In this document: positions 35,236 to 43,267 of the stretch, one piece after another
How positions within the stretch are numbered: position 1 is the first letter of the stretch
Layout: each line of letters begins with the position of its first letter
Assembly: GCF_002335445.1 (NCBI RefSeq)
Contig: NZ_BDME01000002.1
Coordinates: forward strand, 248,001-312,000
DNA length: 64,000 nucleotides
Source of the DNA: Lebetimonas natsushimae
GTDB lineage: Bacteria > Campylobacterota > Campylobacteria > Campylobacterales > Nautiliaceae
Direction of reading: 5' to 3'
Translations under genes and position numbers: made by a program
The notes under the pieces: model-generated
Told to the model about the DNA's origin: nothing
The model's input: only the letters and a program-made list of their open reading frames with translations
The model's database searches: none

Positions 35236-35615
35236 TTATTCTCCTTTTTTTCTTTAAATTTTTTTGCTTCCCCTCCGCTTATTTCAAATAATAATTCTTT
35301 AAATCCACCTGTTAAATTTTTAGCTTTAAAGCCTTTATATCTTAAATATTCAGTTGCTTTGTTGCTTCTAAAACCGGCTGGACATGCACATATTATAATT
35401 TTATTTTTATCGAGTTTGTCTAAATTCTCAGGCAATTTATTAAAAGGTATATGAATTGCAATTTTAAATTCAACCAAATCATTTTCAAAATCTTCCCTCA
35501 CATCAATCATTATCGCTTTATCATTTAAAAGCAGTTCTACTGCCTCTTTAGGAGATATTTTACTTTCTCCCATATCTTTTAATGTGGTGTTTTTTACAAA
35601 TTCGTCATAAGTCAT
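35232..35615 (-). CDS. Rhodanese-domain protein (first in operon)
   Basis: 127 residues, single rhodanese domain. IMIDVREDFENDLVEFKIAIHIPFNKL leads to the loop CACPAGFRSNKA with the catalytic cysteine. It begins MTYDEFVKNTTLKDMGES, similar to the third copy (MNEITFDEYLKNFDYNE). The perfect ribosome site AAGGAGG overlaps the operator-like palindrome, so repression would block both transcription and translation. It is the first gene of a six-gene run on the minus strand: three rhodaneses, a thioredoxin-like protein, the TSUP permease and an 80-residue protein. Confidence 0.9.
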   Translation of the reverse strand: MTYDEFVKNTTLKDMGESKISPKEAVELLLNDKAIMIDVREDFENDLVEFKIAIHIPFNKLPENLDKLDKNKIIICACPAGFRSNKATEYLRYKGFKAKNLTGGFKELLFEISGGEAKKFKEKKENK

Positions 35616-35625
35616 GATTTCCTCC

Positions 35626-35647
35626 TTACTTAACGTTTAGTAAGTAA
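35626..35647 (-). promoter_or_regulatory. Operator-like palindrome in front of the rhodanese operon
   Basis: TACTTAACGTTTAGTA (35627-35642) matches its own reverse complement at 7 of 8 paired positions; outer arms TTACTTA and TAAGTAA (35626-35647) extend it. It begins one base after the -10 and overlaps the SD. It resembles TetR-family operators and the site in front of tetR at 41731. Confidence 0.6.
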
Positions 35648-35676
35648 ATTATACCACACAGTTTTTTTTGTGTCAA
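35648..35676 (-). promoter_or_regulatory. Consensus sigma70 promoter of the rhodanese operon
   Basis: On the minus strand TTGACA (35671-35676) and TATAAT (35648-35653) are separated by exactly 17 bp: both hexamers perfect. The promoter lies in the 72-bp gap after the RND gene, so the operon does not depend on efflux transcription. Confidence 0.8.
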
Positions 35677-35687
35677 GAGAAGAAGAA

Positions 35688-38600
35688 TTATTTTTCTAAT
35701 TCTTCTTCCATTTTTTCAAAAATATTTGTTTTTTTATTGTCCGGGTCAGTTGCATAAGCAATCATTGGAACATACACAAGGGTTAGAAGTGTACCGATTA
35801 AAAGGCCTCCGATTGCAACATCTGCAAGAGGTGAGAGTCTCTCAAGCCCTACTGCCTGTTCAAGTGCGATAGGAATCATACCAGCAATTGTACCAAATGC
35901 TGTCATCATAACAGGCCTGAACCTGACTTTAATAGCCTGAAGTGCCGCATCAAATGGTCTGTTGCCTTCTTTTTTATATTCTTTATAAAAGTCAATAAGC
36001 AGTACCGCATTTTTAATAATGATACCGAAAAGTAGTAAAATACCAACAAGGCTTGGCATACATGAAGGTTTGTGCATAATAAGCATTCCCCAGGCTGCTC
36101 CAATCATAGAAAGCGGTAATACCAAAATCATAATAAAAGCAAGTCTGAAAGATTCATAAACAACGCTTAATGTTAAAATCAATACAACAATTCCTATTGC
36201 AATTGCTTTTAACATTCTTGAAAACGAATCTTTCATTTCAGAAATATCCCCTGCCTGGTCGTAATTTGTTATACCGGTTTTATGCAATAATTTTTCAGCA
36301 TCTGCTGTGATTTTGCTGACAGGTCTAGTTGCCCTGTATCCTTCTACATCGATTGAATAAAGCAGTCCGTCCCTTGTAATTTTATTGTAAGTTAAATTTG
36401 GTTTAATGTTCGCAATTTCTTTTAACGGAATTACGCCTTTTGGAGTGTTGATAAGTATATATTTTAAACTTTCGGGATTTTCGTATTTTTTATTGAATCT
36501 TACTCTCACAAACTGAACATTCATGCTGCTAAGGTCTGAATTAATTGTAACTACTTTATCATTTAATGCAATTTGAGATATTACTTGAAAAGGAGTTATT
36601 CCGTAACTTAGGGCTTTGTTTTTGTCTATTTTGATGACAGCCTCCTGCATATCTTTATCCCAGCTTATTTTTATAGTTGTAAGCCCTTTTATGTGATATA
36701 AAAGTTTTTCAATTTTATGGGCAATATCTGGTAAATGCTCATAATTTTCATCTCTTATTTCAATATCAAGCGGTGCGCTGATAGTGGATAAGGCTGTTGC
36801 ACCAAAATCAAACACTGCAAGTTTTTTAACACCCTGTAGGTTTGCTAAATGATTTCTAACTTCGTTTTCAAGCTGCCAGATTGTTTTATTTCTTTTAAAT
36901 CTGTTTACAGCGGTAATTGTCATGGTCACACTATTTCCGGCACCTCCACCGCCCAGAGATAAAACACCTTTTTCAGTTCCGATTGAAACAGAACTTCTCT
37001 CAAGCCACGGCTGCTTATCCAACCATGCAAAAAATGGTGCAAGTCTTTTTTTTGTTTCGTCTGCATTGATATTGTTAGAAAATTCCAAACTGACTTTCAT
37101 AATACCTGTATCCATTGGAGGCATTACATCCCTTCCGATTGTCGGCATAATATTTTTTAGACTTAACATTAAAGTTAATATTGCAGCAGCCATAATCAGC
37201 ATTCTTCTTAAAGGATAAAATTTTCCATTTGAAAATTTAATAATTCCAAGATAAGGAATAATTAATTTTCCTATAGTTTTTTGATAAAGTGCTTCAAAAA
37301 ATTTTTCTATTTTTGTTTTTGAAAAGCCGTTTTTATAAAGCAAAAGTGAAAGTTTTGGAATAAATGTAATAGATAAAAACCAGCTTATAAGCAGTGCAAT
37401 AATCAGTGTTTCAATTAGAGGTCTGAATATTTTCTGCGGGAATCCTCCTACAAACATTAATGGAAATGTAATTGCTATGGTTGAAATAGTACCTGCAAAA
37501 ATTGGGCTTAATACTTCTTTTGTCCCGTTATAAATGGCATCTTTTAAATTTTCGTTTTCTTCCAGGTGTCTTTCAATGTTTTCAAGCACTACGACAGCAT
37601 CATCTGTGAGCATTCCAAGAGCTAAAATAATGGCTGTATAAATTACGATATTTAAACCTTGTCCTGTAAGATAAAGAAAAGCGATTGTTCCAAAAAACAC
37701 CATAGGAATAGAAACTGCCGCAGCAACGATTGCCCTAAAGTTTCCAAGGAAAAAGAGCAATACTAAAAGTGTATAAATAATAGCGTCACGCAAAGCTTCC
37801 AACATATTAGTATTCGCTGTTTCTACAAGTTCTACCTGGGTGTCTGCAATTTTTACTCCGATATTCGGATATTCTTTTTGAATAACTTTCATAATAGCTC
37901 TTGCAGCTTTTGCTGTATCAAGGACGCTGCCTCCTGGAGCCCTCTGAACGGATACGGCAATTGATGATTTATTGTCTCCGATATAACCACTGTTGTTTGT
38001 CTGATAAATCCATTTTATATCTGCTATATCTTTTAGTTTTACATTTGGCAGAATAAAACTCTCTTTAAGTTTTTTAACGTCATCTTTTTCACCGTAAAAA
38101 CTGAGTGTCAAAAATCCGTCTTTACTTTTGATAAATCCAATTGGTAAATCTTTATTCGATGCTCTTATTATATTTATAAACGAATCAAGAGATAAATTGT
38201 ATTTTTTTAATTTTTTAGGGTCTATTTTAACCATTACCGCACTCTGGTATCCTCCGAAAATTTCCACGTTTCCAATATCAGGAGAAGATAAAAGTTTCGG
38301 TTTTATATAACTTTCTGCAATTTTTCTTATTTCGGCCAAATTGATTGAATTATTTTTTGGATAAAGCGAAAAAACATCAACAGGTAAAGTAAAATCACCC
38401 ACTAAATAAATTGCAGGTATTGCGTTTGCCGGAAGTTTATCTTTAATACGGTTTAGGGCATTATTAACATCAACCGCTGCCGCCTGAAGTCCTTTTTTAT
38501 AATCAAAAACCACATGGACTATTGAAAAGTTTGGAACATTTGTAGATTTTATCTCATATACATTGCTAAGAGTTCCCATTTCTTCTTCAATAGGTTTTGA

Positions 38601-38783
38601 TACCATTGAAGCAACTACACTCGGTGTAGCCCCCGGCACAGTGGTAAATATTACAACTTCAGGTCTGTTTGCATCAGGAAAAAGATTTTTTGGCATTTTA
38701 ATAAGTCCAAGCACTCCAAATACAAACATACCAATAATAATTGCGGTTAATAAATAACCTCTTTTATAAAAAAATTCAAACAT
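35688..38783 (-). CDS. RND-family efflux transporter permease
   Basis: 1031 residues, the standard length of HAE-1-type RND pumps, with a first helix at 12-30 and two large periplasmic loops. The proton relay residues are present: GMLTDDAVVVLENIERHL (paired Asp in helix 4) and GIIIKNAVLLIDFYKEY (Lys in helix 10). It sits last in tetR-tolC-mfp-rnd on the minus strand, with a 39-bp gap partly filled by a heptamer array after the mfp gene. Substrate unknown: the sequence is closer to the multidrug type than to heavy-metal CusA type because the methionine ladder is not seen. Confidence 0.93.
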   Translation of the reverse strand: MFEFFYKRGYLLTAIIIGMFVFGVLGLIKMPKNLFPDANRPEVVIFTTVPGATPSVVASMVSKPIEEEMGTLSNVYEIKSTNVPNFSIVHVVFDYKKGLQAAAVDVNNALNRIKDKLPANAIPAIYLVGDFTLPVDVFSLYPKNNSINLAEIRKIAESYIKPKLLSSPDIGNVEIFGGYQSAVMVKIDPKKLKKYNLSLDSFINIIRASNKDLPIGFIKSKDGFLTLSFYGEKDDVKKLKESFILPNVKLKDIADIKWIYQTNNSGYIGDNKSSIAVSVQRAPGGSVLDTAKAARAIMKVIQKEYPNIGVKIADTQVELVETANTNMLEALRDAIIYTLLVLLFFLGNFRAIVAAAVSIPMVFFGTIAFLYLTGQGLNIVIYTAIILALGMLTDDAVVVLENIERHLEENENLKDAIYNGTKEVLSPIFAGTISTIAITFPLMFVGGFPQKIFRPLIETLIIALLISWFLSITFIPKLSLLLYKNGFSKTKIEKFFEALYQKTIGKLIIPYLGIIKFSNGKFYPLRRMLIMAAAILTLMLSLKNIMPTIGRDVMPPMDTGIMKVSLEFSNNINADETKKRLAPFFAWLDKQPWLERSSVSIGTEKGVLSLGGGGAGNSVTMTITAVNRFKRNKTIWQLENEVRNHLANLQGVKKLAVFDFGATALSTISAPLDIEIRDENYEHLPDIAHKIEKLLYHIKGLTTIKISWDKDMQEAVIKIDKNKALSYGITPFQVISQIALNDKVVTINSDLSSMNVQFVRVRFNKKYENPESLKYILINTPKGVIPLKEIANIKPNLTYNKITRDGLLYSIDVEGYRATRPVSKITADAEKLLHKTGITNYDQAGDISEMKDSFSRMLKAIAIGIVVLILTLSVVYESFRLAFIMILVLPLSMIGAAWGMLIMHKPSCMPSLVGILLLFGIIIKNAVLLIDFYKEYKKEGNRPFDAALQAIKVRFRPVMMTAFGTIAGMIPIALEQAVGLERLSPLADVAIGGLLIGTLLTLVYVPMIAYATDPDNKKTNIFEKMEEELEK

Positions 38784-38784
38784 T

Positions 38785-38835
38785 TCCTGTCCTTTTAAAT
38801 TTCAATTTTTCATTTTCCATTTTCAATTTTCCATT
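38785..38835 (-). repeat. Heptamer array between the RND pump and its adaptor gene
   Basis: Read on the minus strand: aatggaa, aattgaa, aatggaa, aatgaaa, aattgaa. It covers the gap between the two genes and the last codons of the adaptor gene, whose terminal residues (IMEN) come from it. Confidence 0.6.
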
Positions 38836-39905
38836 ATTTTTATAGGATATCCTGCTTTAATTCTAAGTAAAATATCAGGTTTAGAAATTATTACAGGGGA
38901 ATTTATTTTTTCTTTTACCGCTACACCTTCGGTTCCTTTTGCCAAAATATGAACTTCTTTAATTTGAGCATGCTTTCCGTTTGGAATAAATACATAGTTT
39001 TTACCATTTATTGTTAGAATTGAATTATAAGGTAAGATTGTGGCATTACCATTAAAACTTACTAATTTAATTTTTACTTTTTCTCCTAAGATTAAATTTT
39101 TGTCATTTACATTTATTTTATAGCTAGGTATGCCGTTAAATGTGGAATTTAGAGCAATTAAATTATACATTTTGTTTTTGTAAATAGCCTTTTTAAAATT
39201 ATCAGGCACTGCTACAAACAGATAATTTCCTTTATTTGTTGCAATAGTTAAAAGAGGTTTTCCAGGAAATGCATTATCTCCTTTGTTTACAAATTTTTGA
39301 GCAATTACTCCGTCAATCGGAGATTTGATTTCTGTATATTTCAAATCATTTAAGATAGCTGTTTTTTGAGCTTTTAAAGAATGCAGGGTATTTTTATCGG
39401 CTTGAATTTGTGCTTTTAGACTAGCAAGTTTACTCTCTTCTGCCTGATACTGCTCGATACTTGCCATTTTTACTTTTAAAAGAGCAGCGGTTCTTTTGTG
39501 GGTTGCGATTAAATTTTTTAGTGTAATGTTTTCTGCATTAAGTTTTTCTCTAAGAGATTTAATTTTTTCATTTGTTGCTTTGAGGTTTGCTTTTAAATTT
39601 GTATCGTCAATTTTTGCAACTATAACGCCTTTATGTACCACTTCTCCCGCATTTACAATACATGTAACTTTACCTGTAAATTTTGTTGTAACTGTAATTT
39701 GGGAATCGTTTTTAACAAGCGCTAAATACGGATATGTTAAAGTCGCCTGTGTTTTTGGCTGTATAGTTTTTACAACAATCGGATATATTTTTGCTGCTGC
39801 TAATTTTGCCTCTTCTGCTTTTCTTTTTTTAACCAATTTTACTCCACCTATTACTAAACCTATGGCAATCAGTATTACAATACTCCAAGCGATTAATTTT
39901 TTCAT
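38823..39905 (-). CDS. RND efflux periplasmic adaptor subunit (membrane fusion protein)
   Basis: 360 residues. Signal-anchor helix (4-24), then the split lipoyl domain (CIVNAGEVVHKGVIVAKIDD … IKSPIDGVIAQKFVNKGDNAFPG) around a coiled-coil hairpin (residues ~110-190), followed by beta-barrel segments. It bridges the inner-membrane pump and the outer-membrane channel. It overlaps the TolC-like gene by four bases. The end of the coding region runs into a heptamer array. Confidence 0.92.
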   Translation of the reverse strand: MKKLIAWSIVILIAIGLVIGGVKLVKKRKAEEAKLAAAKIYPIVVKTIQPKTQATLTYPYLALVKNDSQITVTTKFTGKVTCIVNAGEVVHKGVIVAKIDDTNLKANLKATNEKIKSLREKLNAENITLKNLIATHKRTAALLKVKMASIEQYQAEESKLASLKAQIQADKNTLHSLKAQKTAILNDLKYTEIKSPIDGVIAQKFVNKGDNAFPGKPLLTIATNKGNYLFVAVPDNFKKAIYKNKMYNLIALNSTFNGIPSYKINVNDKNLILGEKVKIKLVSFNGNATILPYNSILTINGKNYVFIPNGKHAQIKEVHILAKGTEGVAVKEKINSPVIISKPDILLRIKAGYPIKIMEN

Positions 39906-41170
39906 TTGAATATCCTTTCTAAGTTATTTCCATAAATAAATGCAAGATTTGCGATTAATGAATTTTTACTAGCAATTAAATTTGCCAAATTTGCTTTGGC
40001 AAGTGCTAAATCATCTTCATATTTTAAATAATCATCCACTGTCATTCTGTTTAATTTAAATGCCACTTTTGCTCCTTTTAGCAGTTCTTGTTTTATTTCA
40101 ATTGAATTTTGAGCTAAAACTATTGATTTTTTAAGTTCTTTTAAAGTATCTGTTATTTTCATAACTTCTGCGTTTAAATCCTTTATTGTTTTCTGAATTT
40201 CTAGGGAATTTTGAAGTTTTTCTATTTTAGCTTTTTGAATTTCTGCGCTGTTTTTTCTGTTAAATATATTCCAGTTTAAATAAATACCGGCACTTGCATA
40301 ATTTAATGCCAGTTTGTCGTCATTATTGTATGCATTTGCAAAGGCTCTGTATCCTTTTATCTGAAGTGTTAATTTTGGCCAGAATGAATCTTTTGCAATT
40401 TTTACGTCATAATTACTTGCCGTTAAATTTTCTTTCAGTGGTTTAACGGCTAAAAATTCTTTTTTTTCAATATTTGAATTTGCAGTGATTTGAACAGGAG
40501 AAGATAATTTTATTTTTGTAAGTTTGTAAATTTCCGAAACGACAGAATCTATTTGTGTATTAATATTAGATATTTTTATATCTATCTGGTTTAGGGCGTC
40601 TTTAAGCCTTAAAGCGTTAAATTCAGGAATTCTTCCGACTTTTACACCAACTTCTATTGCTTTTAATGTAGTGCTGATTGATTTTCTTTCTTTAATTAAA
40701 GCTTCTTTTAATTTTATTAAATAATTGTATTTGCTAAGAAGCGTTATTAATAAACTTTCCCTTTTTAAAAGATTGATTTTTGCCTTATATTCAGTTGCTT
40801 TAAGTAAATGGGACATTTTATTTTTGGTATCGTAAATATTTTTTACAAAAACAGGCATTGATGCGGAAAAGCCGATTTTTTCAATATTTTGGGAAAACGG
40901 ATAACCTCCGTGTTCCATTCCTATTTTTGCTGACACTGTAGGAGGAAGCGGTCTTAGATTGGTTGGGGTTGAAAAATGCTCTGCACTTGCAAAAAGAGAA
41001 ATGCTAGGATATAAACTGTTTACTATCTCTTTTTTTATTGTTTTGGTTTTTTTAATTAGTACCGAATCAATTTGCGTATCAGGTGTTTTTTTAATGGCAT
41101 TAAACAGCTCGCTTAAATTTGCAGCGTTTAGTGAGATTGCCGCTATTAGTGCAATAGATAGTTTTTTCAT
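39902..41170 (-). CDS. TolC-family outer-membrane efflux channel
   Basis: 422 residues: signal peptide (MKKLSIALIAAISLNAANL), then long amphipathic helices with two duplicated halves typical of TolC/OprM (VGRIPEFNALRLKDALNQID in half one; AKVAFKLNRMTVDDYLKYEDDLALAKANL in half two). It provides the exit duct of the RND pump encoded downstream. It overlaps both neighbours by four bases, so tetR, tolC, mfp form one translation-coupled unit. Confidence 0.92.
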   Translation of the reverse strand: MKKLSIALIAAISLNAANLSELFNAIKKTPDTQIDSVLIKKTKTIKKEIVNSLYPSISLFASAEHFSTPTNLRPLPPTVSAKIGMEHGGYPFSQNIEKIGFSASMPVFVKNIYDTKNKMSHLLKATEYKAKINLLKRESLLITLLSKYNYLIKLKEALIKERKSISTTLKAIEVGVKVGRIPEFNALRLKDALNQIDIKISNINTQIDSVVSEIYKLTKIKLSSPVQITANSNIEKKEFLAVKPLKENLTASNYDVKIAKDSFWPKLTLQIKGYRAFANAYNNDDKLALNYASAGIYLNWNIFNRKNSAEIQKAKIEKLQNSLEIQKTIKDLNAEVMKITDTLKELKKSIVLAQNSIEIKQELLKGAKVAFKLNRMTVDDYLKYEDDLALAKANLANLIASKNSLIANLAFIYGNNLERIFK

Positions 41171-41721
41171 TGTTTCGCCTTTATGTAATTTGTTATTGTC
41201 AACATCAATTCTTCCTTTAAATTAAATTCGCTTGAAATTTTGCAGCATGTAATAAGAGATGTTATTTTTTTTCTTATTTCCATTGTATTTAAATATGTTG
41301 TAAAAGATGAAATTATCATATTTTGAATAAAGAATGGGTTTATATTTGTTTTTTTTAATATTTTGTTTAGAGTCTGGATCATTTTGGTAATTATTGAAAC
41401 TGCCTCTTCATTTAAATTTCTAAATTCACATGAAATTTCTTTTGAAAGCAGTTTTGATAGCAAGGGTTCTTTTGTAAAAAAAGCGTGCAAAGAATCGATA
41501 TAATTTTCCAAATCTTTAAAAATATTTCCTGAAATTTTAAATTCAAGTGAGATAAAATAATTGATGAAAATGGCATTGTATAAATCATTTTTGTTTTTGA
41601 AATGATAATAAAGCGCCGGTTTTGTAATATTTAGTTCTTTTGCAATTTTTTCTAAACTTGTGTTTTTGTATCCTTCGATTGCAAAATGTTTTAAAGCTGT
41701 TTTAATGATTTTTTGTTTCAT
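41167..41721 (-). CDS. TetR-family transcriptional regulator of the RND efflux operon
   Basis: 184 residues. The N-terminal helix-turn-helix is TSLEKIAKELNITKPALYYHFKNKNDLYNAIF (about 20-52), the TetR signature; the C-terminal ligand domain is divergent. It is the first gene of tetR-tolC-mfp-rnd, so autoregulation is expected. The SD AAGGA lies downstream of an inverted repeat at 41731. A related repeat in front of the rhodanese operon suggests a second target. Confidence 0.93.
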   Translation of the reverse strand: MKQKIIKTALKHFAIEGYKNTSLEKIAKELNITKPALYYHFKNKNDLYNAIFINYFISLEFKISGNIFKDLENYIDSLHAFFTKEPLLSKLLSKEISCEFRNLNEEAVSIITKMIQTLNKILKKTNINPFFIQNMIISSFTTYLNTMEIRKKITSLITCCKISSEFNLKEELMLTITNYIKAKQ

Positions 41722-41730
41722 TTTTATCCT

Positions 41731-41746
41731 TACTTATCAGTAGGTA
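41731..41746 (-). promoter_or_regulatory. Operator-like inverted repeat in front of tetR
   Basis: TACTTATCAGTAGGTA, arms TACTTA/TAGGTA. Read on the minus strand it gives TACCTACT, GA, TAAGTAAGGA; the rhodanese leader reads TACTTACT, AAACGT, TAAGTAAGGA. The arms are shared but the spacer differs by four bases. It lies between the -10 and the SD of tetR. Confidence 0.5.
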
Positions 41747-41752
41747 GATTGA

Positions 41753-41781
41753 ATTATAAAATTTTTTTGTTAAAATGTCAA
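41753..41781 (-). promoter_or_regulatory. Consensus sigma70 promoter of tetR-tolC-mfp-rnd
   Basis: On the minus strand TTGACA (41776-41781) and TATAAT (41753-41758), spacer 17 bp, both perfect. Confidence 0.8.
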
Positions 41782-41797
41782 TAAAAAAAGGAAAGAA

Positions 41798-42406
41798 ATG
41801 AAAAAATTAATTTCTATAATTGCAATTTCTTCAATAATGTTTGCGGCAAACACTAACAATAACGATGAATTAAATAAAAAGCTTGATTTAATACTTCAAA
41901 AAATGAACGAACTTGAAAAAAAAGTTGAACAAAGAGACGAGCAGATTAAAGAATTAAAAAAAGAATTGAAACAGGAACAAAAGAAAATTCAATTACAGGT
42001 AAAAAAACAGCAGGAAACTCAAAAAAAAGAAATTGAAAATAAATTGATACTTAGCAGTTGTAAAAATATAGGAGTAAGCAATTTTTCTTATAAATATCAT
42101 GATGATGTAATCCCTTATTATACATTAACTTATACATTGACAAATAAATATCCTAAAAAAATTGTTCATTTAAAAGGCGATTTGATTGTTGAGGATAAAG
42201 ATGAAGTTAAAATACTGCAGGATTATATAGACAGGGATGTGGATTTAGCTCCTGGCCAAAGTGTTACAATTAAAAAGGTCCATACAGTAACAAGCGATAT
42301 GGAAAAAGAGCTGGCAAATGAAAAATCTGAAAATTTAAAAGTAATTTTTGAAGTAATCAGGGCTGATCTGGCTGATGGCGGAAGGGTTGAGTGCGGAATT
42401 TTTTAA
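41798..42406 (+). CDS. Predicted periplasmic protein with coiled-coil N-terminus
   Basis: 202 residues. Signal peptide MKKLISIIAISSIMFAAN. Residues 22-85 form a strongly charged coiled coil (Lys/Glu/Gln heptads). The C-terminal ~110 residues look like a beta-sandwich (ISVSNFSYKYHDDVIPYYTLTYTLTN…VHLKGDLIVED), with one cysteine at each end (SSCKN, VECGIF). I do not recognise a family. It is divergent from tetR (77 bp between the starts), so its promoter region overlaps the tetR promoter. The stop shares TTAA with the stop of the convergent DUF455 gene. Confidence 0.65.
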   Translation: MKKLISIIAISSIMFAANTNNNDELNKKLDLILQKMNELEKKVEQRDEQIKELKKELKQEQKKIQLQVKKQQETQKKEIENKLILSSCKNIGVSNFSYKYHDDVIPYYTLTYTLTNKYPKKIVHLKGDLIVEDKDEVKILQDYIDRDVDLAPGQSVTIKKVHTVTSDMEKELANEKSENLKVIFEVIRADLADGGRVECGIF

Positions 42407-43185
42407 CATACCTTTTTTCCGCTGAGTATATTCAGTTCATCACAGCTAAAACCTGCTTTTAATCTTGCCGCCACATTTAAATCTTTCTTTTTCCAGTCTT
42501 TAAAGAAATTGTCAACTATTTGAAAATATGTTTCAATTGGATTTAAATTTTCTTTTTCACAAGCCCATTTAAACCATTTATCACCTTTTTTTACGTGAGG
42601 AATTTCCTCTTTTAAAATAATTTCAAGTGTATTGATAACTTCATTTGCAAAAGGGTCGTTATATTTTTGCAGTCTGTTTATTATCTTTTCGTTTGCATCA
42701 AGTCCGTTTGCCTCATACCATCTTGGAATTATTGCCATACGGGAAAGTAAATCCTGAGTTTTCTGGCTCGCTTCAAAAAGTGAATTATGAACAGGAAAAT
42801 CCCCATGTTTGTATCCTGTTTTTTCAAGAAGATTATTTATCAGTTTAAAATGTCTTATTTCATCTTCTGCTACTTCCAGCCAGTCTTTGTAAAATTCAAC
42901 CGGCATATTTCTAAAACGATATGCAGCATCAAGTGCTAAATCTATTGCTGAATATTCAATATGAACTATAGCGTGAAGTAAAACGGCTTTTTTTTCATTT
43001 GTTTCAAAGCCCCTGCGTCTCGGAACTTTTGCAGGCGGGACAATTTTGCAAAAAGATGTATAGCTTGGTTTTTCAAAAAATTTTGCTTTTTTGTCTGTAG
43101 CAGGGATGATTTTAATTTTTTTGATTATGTTTTCTTTTTCATTCACATCAGTGGAATTTATGGCTTTTTCTAAAAGTTCATACAT
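42403..43185 (-). CDS. DUF455 family ferritin-like protein
   Basis: 260 residues. Ferritin-like iron-ligand helices are seen: LLHAIVHIEYSAIDLALDAAYRF and FYKDWLEVAEDEIRHFKLI (ExxH), with a third Glu/His pair in ILKEEIPHVKKGDKWFKWAC. The block FCKIVPPAKVPRRRGF is typical of DUF455. The family is related to MiaE-type diiron proteins; its function is not established. It is divergent from moaA with an 82-bp gap. Confidence 0.85.
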   Translation of the reverse strand: MYELLEKAINSTDVNEKENIIKKIKIIPATDKKAKFFEKPSYTSFCKIVPPAKVPRRRGFETNEKKAVLLHAIVHIEYSAIDLALDAAYRFRNMPVEFYKDWLEVAEDEIRHFKLINNLLEKTGYKHGDFPVHNSLFEASQKTQDLLSRMAIIPRWYEANGLDANEKIINRLQKYNDPFANEVINTLEIILKEEIPHVKKGDKWFKWACEKENLNPIETYFQIVDNFFKDWKKKDLNVAARLKAGFSCDELNILSGKKVC

Positions 43186-43226
43186 AAAAAACCTTTTTAT
43201 TTAATTATAACATTTTTCTTTTTTTA

Positions 43227-43258
43227 TGCTACAATCCGTTATATAAAAATTTATATAA
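43227..43258 (+). promoter_or_regulatory. Extended -10 and A+T palindrome in front of moaA
   Basis: TGCTACAAT (43227-43235) is an extended -10. Three bases later TTATATAAAA/ATTTATATAA (43239-43258) forms a palindrome matching at 9 of 10 pairs, ending at the SD AAGG. An operator for moaA is possible, but AT-rich palindromes also arise by chance. Confidence 0.4.
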
Positions 43259-43267
43259 GGTAGAAAA

